Source: Echinostoma caproni
Lineage: Eukaryota; Platyhelminthes; Trematoda; Plagiorchiida; Echinostomatidae
Assembly: GCA_900618425.1 (NCBI GenBank)
Contig: UZAN01054715.1
Span: 1 to 15,204 of the forward strand
Direction: 5' to 3'
Length of the DNA: 15,204 nucleotides
Shown: positions 8,843 to 15,204 of the stretch, piece after piece
Layout: the number at the start of each line of letters is the position of its first letter
Position numbering within the stretch: position 1 is the first letter of the stretch
Made by a program: the position numbers and the translations under genes
Notes under the pieces: generated by a model
What the model was told of the DNA's origin: nothing
The model's database searches: none
What the model saw: the letters and a program-made list of their open reading frames with translations, nothing else

Positions 8843-11107
8843 TATTGGTTGCATTGGCGGTGTTGATGGCGGCGTGTGTTTATTATGTTGGCACTCAGGG
8901 TAAGAACGGATGTATTCAGCTACATCCCGGTGCATCGTTGACCAGAACACGCGACGTCGTAATGAGTCGAGAACTCGTTGCCGTCCCATGTGTGCTCCAT
9001 CGCGTGCAAGCTTCAACACCCGTCCGCGAAGGCCGGCTAGGATGAATGGCAGTCGCCTAGGTCTCAGTCCGCGTTCCATGACCACTTCAACCACCAAGGT
9101 CTCATTGTTCAAATGCAGGCGATCCCAGATCTTCAATAAATCTCCTATTTCGGGTGAAGTTTCTTCCGGCTTCGTTTCTGACCGCAGATGTTCACAGATC
9201 GTTCGGATCAGGTCGTCTTCTTTCTGATATTTATTAATTTTCACATCGCTCAAAACCAACCGGGAAACTGGGATAGCCTCCGATGGGACACCTTCCTCGT
9301 GGATCGGACGCGACAGGAAGTCGGGAATCCCGTTATTCTTGCCGTCAACATGTTCAATGGCACACGTAAATTCCTGAAGACGATACGCCCATCGCGCCAG
9401 TCCTCCTCTCAGGTCGCGCGCCGTCATCAACTACGTCAAGGGTTTGTGGTTTGTCTTGATGTGGAACGTGTTCGCGATCAAATACATTCGCCATTTCTCC
9501 AATGCCCACACGATCGCCAGGCATTCCTTTTCAGTGGTCGAGTACTTCCTTTCGGCGTCTGTGAGCAGGCGGCTGGCATATTCAATTACTCTGGAAGGTT
9601 GTGAAAGCACTGTTCCGATTCCAATATCGCTAGCATCGATGGCCAAAGTGAAGGTTTCAGCAGGATTTCGCATCTTCAGACATCTCTCAGAAGTCGTAAT
9701 TGTTTTTAGCTCTTGGAAGACTGTCCCCAACTCTGGCGTCCACTCAAACTTCCTGTCCTTTCTCAGCAACCAGAACAAGGGGGCAGCCTTTTCAGCGAAG
9801 TGGGTTACAAATTTTGCATCGTATCCTACTAATCCCAAAAACGACCGCAATTGGCGTTTGGACTTTGGAGGAGAAAAATTTCGAATGGCTTCAGCCTTCT
9901 CGGGCAACGGTTACATTTTACTTCCGCCGGCAATGTGACCCAAGCAGGTGATTGTGTCCCGAGCGATTTGGCATCTCTTTGCACTGAGTTTCAACCCTAC
10001 ATTTTTGATTCTCCCCAGCACCACTTCCACGCAGCGAACGTTTTCCTCTGGTGTCTTCGAGAACACTACAATATCGTCGCCGTACACTACAACACCGTCC
10101 AAGTTTTTCAATATTTGTAGCATCTGACGTCTGAACGTGGCTGGTGAATTGCACAGTCCGAACGGCATCCGAACGAATTCGTATTGCTGCCCGTTGACAC
10201 AAGATGCAGTTTTCTCTCTGTCGCTGGCTGCTACTGGTAGTTGCCAATACCCAGACCGCAAGTCAATTAGTGACAGTATCCGTGCAGAGTGGAGTTGTTC
10301 AAATATCTCATCCGTCAGTGGCATCGGAAAGGTGTCCTCTATGGTTACACGATTGAGTTCTCGAAAGTCGATACAAAATCTGTAAGTACCGTCAGATTTT
10401 CTAGTGAACAGCACCGGTGATGAGTACGGGCTGGTATTTTTACGGATGATACCTTTTGACAGCATATCGCGTACCTGTTTCTTCACCTCCGGCAGTATTT
10501 TGTGGGGTATCCTTCGGTGCACAGGTTTATACGCCGCCCTTGGTATCAGTTCTATTTTGTGCTCCAACCAATCACAAAATACATACTCGTCGTCCGCAGT
10601 AGAAAACAATTCAGAATAATTTTCAACGTATTGCTTAACACATGGAATCGAACACTCCGGAACGGCCGATTTCCTTACAACGCTGACGAGATAATGCGTT
10701 TGTTTCCCTGAGCGTAATCCATGTGCTTGCGATCCCACGAGTAATTTACCTCCTACGAAATCGATCTTCGCACCCACGCTCCTGAGCAGATTCACACCAA
10801 TTATAACCTCCCTTACACCTTCGATCAACATCATCTCATGGGTAACGGTCATCCCACCAATCCGTACACTGACACATTGTTTACCCAAGACTCTGAGTGG
10901 CATACCCCCAATCGCACGTACGCTCACATTGCACGGTTTCACCGGGACTTCTTCCACCCGAGGCATAATGGAAATCCCGGCTCCCGTATCAATAACAGCC
11001 AACATTGACCATCCCAAATGAAAACTTCGAGCCTTGGAACCCCCGGGCAGTAGGATTAGAAACAGAAAAACACGGATGAACGTGCTGGTTTGGGCAAGAA
11101 CGGGCAA
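8843..11107 (-). pseudogene. Ty3/gypsy pol: protease, RT, RNase H, integrase N-terminus
   Basis: One frame runs from 11107 to 8774, broken only by two stops, TAA 9911-9913 and TGA 9431-9433. Protease: VIDTGAGISIM with DTGA at 10979-10990, and IIGVNLLRSVGAKIDF downstream. RT: SPVLFTRKSDGTYRFCIDF, IDLRSGYWQLPV, FVRMPFGLCNSPATF, and the active site YGDD at 10073-10084. RNase H: FTLAIDASDIGIG, YSTTEKECLAIVWAL, and then TNHKPL where TDHKPL is usual (9446-9454), so a catalytic Asp is changed. Integrase: GAHMGRQRVL and YIRSYPECQ, where the first Cys of the zinc-binding pair is Tyr. After MQPI (8843) the similarity stops, so the DDE core is missing. The TGA falls where KPLTW is normally read, consistent with TGG to TGA. 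The encoded enzymes cannot function as a set. Confidence 0.88.
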
Positions 11108-11743
11108 GGTGTCTTATACCATGGCAACTGAAACATCGCTTTGGCCGAACTTGAGCCCTGAAACGTCTCCCTCCTGGTGATCTGCTTTTCAATTCCTCCT
11201 TCAATCTTCTAATTTGTTCAATCTTATCTTCAGTTTCAGCAGCATTCACCCTAGCAACCACGTCATCCTTTTGACAGGCTTGCACAATCGAAATTAGGCC
11301 CTCTGCATCATTCATTCCGCACGCCAACGCAAGTCTCAGTTTGATTTTCACCTGTGCCGGCATGCGTTGTATGAACCGGTCTTTGGCAAGCCTCTCCCGT
11401 GTTTCGTTATTCGCCTCCGGCAGGCCCAGGGAAACTTGTCGCTTTATGTACTGGTAGTGTACCGACGGGTCCTCAGTTCGGTTGAACTCCGCAGCGTAAA
11501 ACCGGTTCATCGCCTTCTCGCGGTCACCCTCCTTTGAAAATTCTGCCACCAATGCAGATTTCAAATTCTCATAATCTAGGACTTGGTTGCTTTCCAAATT
11601 CAAGTCGTAAGCGGCCCTCGCTCGTCCGGTGCCCCCATGTGCGCACTCCCTTTAGTGCCGTTGCACAATGCGATTAATTCAAAATCGCGAATCCACTTCT
11701 CCACATCTCCGTCTACAAACTCGTTTGGCCAGGGTAGCTTCAT
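10989..11743 (-). pseudogene. Ty3/gypsy gag with CCHC zinc knuckle
   Basis: The likely start is ATG at 11741-11743 (minus), followed by WPNEFVDGDVEKWIRDFEL, typical of the start of this gag type. A one-base frame change near 11625-11640 leads into the long segment 11603-10989, which contains KRQVSLGLPEAN and IEQIRRLKEELKS. Near its end is the nucleic-acid-binding knuckle CFSCHGIRHLARSC at 11094-11135, spacing C-X2-C-X4-H-X4-C. The segment overlaps pol by 119 nt. Relative to the long gag segment, pol is in the +1 frame, whereas the first part of gag (11743 to about 11640) is in the pol frame. So either the element uses a frameshift, or two compensating indels broke a single gag-pol frame. The role is capsid and RNA packaging in the intact element. 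Confidence 0.8.
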
Positions 11744-11949
11744 TGCGTTGTGCTGACTTGGGCGACGGCACCACTGCAGCGAGAAGGCGAGCTGGCTGGG
11801 AAAAACGTCTTTTGATCCAATTCAAAAGCAAACAGTGTATGCGTTCGATCATATACAGTCAATTCTCAACCGCGCGGCGGGATAATTCATGCCTCTTTCT
11901 GTGGGTCATTCCATGTTGGTTTTGGGCCGCACTGTCCAGGTTGGACAAA
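11744..11949. other. Divergent gap between gypsy gag and CR1-like LINE
   Basis: About 200 nt separates the minus-strand gag start from the first plus-strand LINE similarity. A 5' LTR should lie here for an intact gypsy element, but the space is short and there is no second copy to compare. A TGGTGCCG string occurs on the minus strand at about 11764-11771 and could be the start of a primer-binding site, but 8 nt is too little to claim it. I see no other feature. Confidence 0.35.
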
Positions 11950-13250
11950 AAACGCAAGCGTGCAGGATGGCGAATTGCCCTTAATTGCACCCCTTTGGCC
12001 AAGATGACTGTCCCTACGTTGGTCAGCACTAACACTCGGTCCCTGTTTCCAAAGCTGTCGGATTTAACTAGTGTCATCCGATCAAGGATTCACACGAACA
12101 TGTGTGCAGCCTGTGTGCAAGAATCCTGGTTGAATAAGGATATAGATGACTTTATAGCGCCAATAGATGGGTTTCAAGTTTAGCGACAGCATCGTGGAAC
12201 CAGAGGGGAAAAGATTGGAGGGGGTGTTGCGACATGTTAACGTTTCCTGGTGTGACAAGTCCCATGTTATTTTCCAGTACTGTTCAAAAGGTGTTGAGTG
12301 CCTAACTGCGCAGTGTCACCCAAGGTTCTCCCGTTTTACTCACACAATATTGACTAACTTGTATATAACACCTTACTGTACACGATCCGAGCGTATGTCA
12401 TTCTTTGACTCGTTCATACCTTTTATTGTCCCACTTTGAGATTTTAACCAACACATAATCATTGGTGACTTTAACCATAGTAGTGTTTATTCTCCTTTAT
12501 CATTAGGTATCACAGACGTTTGTCACTCTCCCACAAGAGGTAACTCTATACTGGTCAGAGTAATTACCAACCCCCCAACCCTATTTTCTTTCGCACTAAA
12601 AGCACCTATTTCCTCCAGTGACCATTTCTTACTCTTAGTTCTACTTAAAGTTTATTCACACTGTACATACAGATCTTTCTCCAGATCAGACCACATCAGT
12701 TTTCGTTTTCGTAACTTCTCACCTACACGTGTTTCTCTTCTAATTGAATCTTTCAGGCAGGATTCTTTATGGTTTCCATCATCTCCTTCACCTGTGTATC
12801 CCTATTCACCCAAACAATCAATGACGTTTATAATTACTGTTGCTCTGTTCAAAGCCTATGTGTCCAACGGAAGGATGAACTCTCCCCTACTAAAGTCGCT
12901 ACGCCGACAAAAGGAACGGGCGTACAAGTTTCACAATGCTTCAGTTGTCATGTATTCGTCCAGGCTTATAAAAACTTAATTAAACAGATTTAACGCATTA
13001 TTCTCTAATCGAGTTCCGAGGACTGGAAACAACAAACACCTGTGGCAAGGTATAAGACTTCTCTGAACGGTCGAAGCTAGATGTGGATGTTGATGATCTC
13101 AATGCAGCATTCCGTCGCCAGTCATCGGGCATTCTTCCTGCCCACTCGTCACATAATGTTTGTACTGTGGAACCATTCTCATACTGTGATGTGTTAAAAC
13201 TTAAATAGTTTCGGTTCATCTGCTGTAGGTCAGGATCCCAGGTAGCATGT
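11950..13250 (+). pseudogene. CR1/jockey-like LINE ORF2 fragment: endonuclease and RT entry, 3' truncated
   Basis: The plus strand reads TLVSTNTRSLFPKLSDL (STNTRSL at 12025-12045), then CVQESWL with the catalytic Glu (QESWL 12118-12132). A frame change follows near 12180. It continues with GVECLTAQC, YITPYC, IIIGDFNH (GDFN 12464-12475), a THSPTRGNS-like piece and SSSDH at 12611-12625. These are the endonuclease landmarks of CR1/jockey-type LINEs, and all the main catalytic residues are kept. A TGA at 12437-12439 interrupts. The linker goes on to about 12981, then in another frame DVDDLNAAFRRQS (about 13080-13125). A last piece reads SFGSSAVGQDPR (about 13205-13242), like the entry motif of RT. 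Similarity then ends and the RT body is missing. Confidence 0.75.
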
Positions 13251-13253
13251 CAT

Positions 13254-13277
13254 CGGCTAATAGCGCGCTATTAGCCG
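13254..13277. repeat. Perfect 24-bp palindrome
   Basis: Positions 13254-13265 are followed directly by their exact reverse complement at 13266-13277, with no spacer; the centre is GCGCGC. The flanks keep a weaker symmetry: GTAGC at 13242-13246 matches GCTAC at 13288-13292. It could extrude as a cruciform or form a hairpin. It sits at the point where the CR1-like reading frame stops. Confidence 0.9.
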
Positions 13278-13535
13278 GTTACAATGAGCTACATTTTTTG
13301 AAAATTCTGTTTTATGGTTTCCGTCTTCTCTGTTCTCTAACCCCATATTTTCTCGCGGTATTACTATCCCGCAATGGGCTTAAGCACATGTTTTGTAATG
13401 ATTACAAAGAACTTTACTGACTAATTGAATAAATCCCTACTGTATCCTGTTAATCCTATTTATGAGCACCTTTAAACAAGCTTCTACTGTAATCGGAGGC
13501 TTTCATGCAAATATTTTGCGTATTACAAAAGACCA
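13278..13535. other. No recognised gene; AT-rich spacer
   Basis: This stretch lies between the palindrome and the poly(A) signal of the DUF4806 gene. A plus-strand frame starting ELHFLKILFYG could be a decayed piece of the same LINE RT, but no catalytic motif is visible and I do not claim it. Otherwise I see nothing. Confidence 0.4.
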
Positions 13536-13541
13536 TTTATT
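13536..13541 (-). promoter_or_regulatory. Poly(A) signal AATAAA for the DUF4806 gene
   Basis: A minus-strand AATAAA lies 32 nt past the stop codon at 13574-13576, a normal distance for a very short 3' UTR. It supports this stop as the true gene end. Confidence 0.55.
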
Positions 13542-13573
13542 CGCTGATATATATTATAAAAGTAAAAATTAAA

Positions 13574-14124
13574 TTACATTTGCTGTGTAGTAGTTTCCTG
13601 TCTCAATTTTATGGCGGCAATTCTGTTCGCCGTATTTTTGAACCACCTGCGTATTTCGCGTTCAACACAACCCACCGAAACGTCGATAAACCTGGGGTTC
13701 GTCCGAATAGCATTTAATAAAGTAATGCATATCTTATTATAATTACCGATAACATCTTTATTAAACAAACGGTCGAAAGCTTGTGTCTTCCTCAGTTTTC
13801 TGGTGTAATTCATCAGCACAGCTAATGACTCATGCAGTACCGTAAACGTGGCACATTTCACTGTATGTGCCACGTCTTTCCCACCCATTTGTTTCCCCTT
13901 AGCACCCAATAGAAAACATAACTTAAACCTACAACTTTTTCATATGTATTCTCATCGGACCAATTTCGTTCCAATTCTTTCATTTGCTCCACGTTGTTGC
14001 ATGGATTATTGACAACAGTAAACGAACTGGCTGGTTTTGGTTGCTGTGATGTTGCAATGTCATCAAATTTTCGTTGTAGGAATTTCATTTTGGTGTTTCT
14101 ATGCTCATATTTCGTGCAATGCTT
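13574..14124 (-). CDS. DUF4806-domain protein, last two exons (partial gene)
   Basis: Exon D is 14124-13933 and exon E is 13897-13574, joined across a 35-nt intron. Together they give 171 codons. Exon D starts after a strong acceptor (TTCTTTTTATTTTTTAG) and carries a polar stretch with MKFLQRKFDDIA, then VEQMKELERNWSDENTYEKV. Exon E begins GKQMGGKDVAHTV and goes on with LLNAIRTNPRFIDVSV and EIRRWFKNTANR. This order, a short helix, a spacer with an ELE motif, GGKD, and a final W-K-N-A-x-R-like motif, matches the Pfam DUF4806 family as I remember it. Members are of unknown function and occur in many animal gene families. The splice joins the domain without a break and both exons are free of stops. 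The copy may still be a pseudogene because the exon upstream is problematic. Confidence 0.6.
13898..13932 (-). other. 35-nt intron inside the DUF4806 domain
   Basis: On the minus strand it runs from GTAGGT to GCTAAG with phase 0 on both sides. Its length is not a multiple of three, and removing it puts the two halves of the DUF4806 domain into one frame. The size matches the very short introns reported for schistosome genes. Confidence 0.6.
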
Positions 14125-14256
14125 CTAAAAAATAAAAAGAACCAAACATATTACATGATATTCGGAAAAGTAGATTTCGGTGATCATTAGTATAATCAGA
14201 ATAAATGATGGTGCATGAAGCGCTAAATGTTATGATAATTTATGCACAGAACTTAC

Positions 14257-14479
14257 GTATTGCCCGGGGAGAATAATACTTGCCCAACACCCTATAGTTG
14301 GCAATTTTGTGGTGTTGAGGACGCTCTCAATGAATTATTGCTGTCCACTGGAGTTTCGATTTTCATAAGGTCTGTTACAGGAATAATGCAAGGGACTCGA
14401 AAGGTTACTAACGTTGATGGTATAAACACCGGAGGTATTTCTTTGTTGATAACAAAGAGGTACTTCGTCTTCATCACTA
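14257..14479 (-). pseudogene. Candidate middle exon of the DUF4806 gene, does not read through
   Basis: An acceptor ATTTTCAG precedes 14479, and a consensus donor TAC|GTAAGT follows 14257, leading to a 132-nt intron (14125-14256). One minus-strand frame reads SDEDEVPLCYQQRN and, after an in-frame TAA near 14328, runs on to LPTIGCWASIILPGQY in phase with exon D. Another frame is open for 61 codons (14477-14292) but ends in TAG. The 223-nt length does not fit the phase 0 ends of exons B and D. So either the boundaries differ from this model, or the exon carries a stop and a one-base indel and the gene is broken. Confidence 0.3.
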
Positions 14480-14534
14480 CTGAAAATGGTTAGTTTCCTT
14501 AACGAAGATTGTCATTTTTGAGAACAAAGCTCAC

Positions 14535-14752
14535 CTTCTTCGGGCTAAATACGTTGTTCATTATCATCACAGCTGCATTTAATAAGTCCTTTTCCAACTG
14601 GAATGCTTTATCTAATGAGTCTCCTAAAATTAATTCAGAATAGCATGTCACTTACTGGCTTCAGACAATATTTTCCCTTTGCATATAATCGCAGCGGTCG
14701 GCAACCCCACTTTAGACTCTAAGAGTCTTCGTACTGCGTCTGTAGTTGCTAT
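14535..14752 (-). CDS. Two upstream exons of the same gene, joined by a 32-nt intron
   Basis: Exon A (14752-14656) follows a CTAACCTCAG acceptor and reads TDAVRRLLESKVGLPTAAI. It ends with donor A|GTAAGT. After a 32-nt intron (14624-14655, ending TTTTAG), exon B (14623-14535) reads DSLDKAFQLEKDLLNAAVMI and ends NNVFSPKK before donor GTGAGC. The phases agree exactly across the 32-nt intron. The LLNAAVMIMNNVFS stretch faintly recalls the core of BEN domains, but this is a guess. It is likely the N-terminal side of the DUF4806 protein because of strand, distance and intron style. No start codon exon is seen: upstream is a short gap and then the oppositely oriented RTE copy 3. Confidence 0.45.
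14624..14655 (-). other. 32-nt intron
   Basis: On the minus strand it starts GTAAGT and ends AATTTTAG. Phase is 1 on both sides, and joining restores an arginine codon. It is among the shortest spliceosomal introns one would expect outside a few protists, but it is in the range described for schistosomes. Confidence 0.5.
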
Positions 14753-14837
14753 CTGAGGTTAGCGGACCTCTTCATTGGATAAAGAATGCGAACAAGAATG
14801 CGAACTGGACTTCTTCAACCTATCCGACTTAGAAAGC

Positions 14838-15204
14838 ACCTCTACGTGGGATGCTGGAACGTCAGGACCCTCATGGACATCGGGAGTCAAACAGTAACCA
14901 TGCGCACTTTACACGACCACCGGGTAGATGTTGCATGTTTATTCGAAGTGCAATTAGCTGGCTCCGGCTCGCGGATCTAGCATCAAGGTCCCCGGTTCTG
15001 ATAGCCACTACTCTTTTTACCATAGTGGCTCAGAAAATTCAGGTCAACATGGAGTTGCGATAGCGCTGAGCCAGCACGCCAACGCTGCCTTACTCTCTTG
15101 GGAACCAATATCGGCAAGGATCGCTGTAGCTCGCTTCAAAGGTAATCCCAACAACCTCACCGTGGTAGCAGTCTACGCTCCTACTCTACCATCCGACAGC
15201 GTAG
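14838..15204 (+). pseudogene. RTE-type LINE endonuclease N-terminus (copy 3), runs off the window
   Basis: The plus strand reads LYVGCWNVRTLMDIGSQTV (from 14838), the opening of an RTE endonuclease, then HDHRVDVACL with FEVQLAG where SEVRLAG is usual, so the catalytic Glu is kept. A TAG at 14978-14980 marks a one-base frame change. In the next frame it continues IKVPGSDSHYSFYHSG, HGVAIALS and VVAVYAPTLPSDSV to the window edge. It belongs to a different RTE lineage from copies 1 and 2, as shown by its WNVRTLMDIGSQ style. The RT should lie beyond 15204. Confidence 0.75.

Larger units (their letters stand above)
8843..11743 (-). mobile_element. Ty3/gypsy LTR retrotransposon, CsRn1-like, truncated at both ends
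   Basis: The minus strand holds gag, protease, RT, RNase H and the N-terminal part of integrase, in the order expected for Ty3/gypsy. The style resembles CsRn1-type elements known from flukes, but that subgroup call comes from memory. The integrase core is absent, no LTR pair could be found, and a CR1-like LINE begins on the other strand only about 200-260 nt beyond the gag start. It is therefore an internal fragment left after deletion or after insertion of neighbours. Compared with the LINE copies here it is much less decayed. Confidence 0.85.

Noticed and set aside
8629..9045. 138-codon plus-strand frame with a hydrophobic segment
   Set aside because: It largely overlaps the integrase N-terminus on the minus strand and has no recognisable domain.
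9444..9938. 164-codon plus-strand open frame
   Set aside because: It lies antisense to the RNase H part of the gypsy pol, which has clear family motifs. It is a shadow frame.
11764..11781. TGGTGCCG on the minus strand as a gypsy primer-binding site
   Set aside because: An 8-nt match beginning with TGG is not enough, and no LTR end can be fixed next to it.
13998..14130. ATG at 14086-14088 as the start of the DUF4806 protein
   Set aside because: The frame is open upstream to a strong splice acceptor at 14125-14126, so this ATG is more likely internal to exon D.
1..15204. CRISPR array, tRNA, rRNA or bacterial-type operon
   Set aside because: No spaced direct repeats and no recognisable tRNA or rRNA sequence were seen, and coding similarity is to eukaryotic transposons and a spliced gene.

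Overview
The window looks like nuclear DNA from a flatworm, most likely a trematode (fluke). The evidence is the mixture of elements: RTE-type LINEs with fluke-like motifs, a CR1/jockey-type LINE, a Penelope-like element with a GIY-YIG endonuclease, and a CsRn1-like Ty3/gypsy element. A gene with 32-35 nt introns also fits, since introns this short are well known in schistosomes. The genus cannot be fixed from the sequence. There is no bacterial-style gene organisation and no CRISPR array, and I recognised no tRNA or rRNA.

Layout, left to right: 1-389 has no recognised gene. 390-1335 (minus) is an RTE-type reverse transcriptase with a large internal deletion. 1336-2456 is unassigned and may be the decayed 5' part of that element. 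2457-5330 (minus) is a second, nearly full-length but dead RTE element with endonuclease, linker, RT and C-terminal region. 5331-5870 is probably its leader or flanking DNA. 5873-5943 is a long near-perfect inverted repeat. 5980-6159 (minus) may be the last exon of a host gene. 6160-6967 is unassigned and contains a quasi-palindrome. 6968-8606 (plus) is a Penelope-like element with a broken RT and a recognisable GIY-YIG domain. 8843-11743 (minus) is a Ty3/gypsy gag-pol that lost its integrase core and recognisable LTRs. About 11950-13250 (plus) is the endonuclease end of a CR1/jockey-like LINE that stops at the start of RT, next to a perfect 24-bp palindrome. 13536-14752 (minus) holds a DUF4806-domain gene with very short introns. 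14838-15204 (plus) is the 5' endonuclease end of a third RTE element that runs off the window.

The transposon copies are decayed and none could transpose by itself. The DUF4806 gene is the best candidate for host sequence: its last two exons are clean, joined by a 35-nt intron and followed by AATAAA. Its middle exon does not read through in my model, so whether it is a gene or a pseudogene is open. I found no convincing new molecular system. The points most worth checking are the micro-intron gene, the two strong palindromes and the 3'-truncated LINE.
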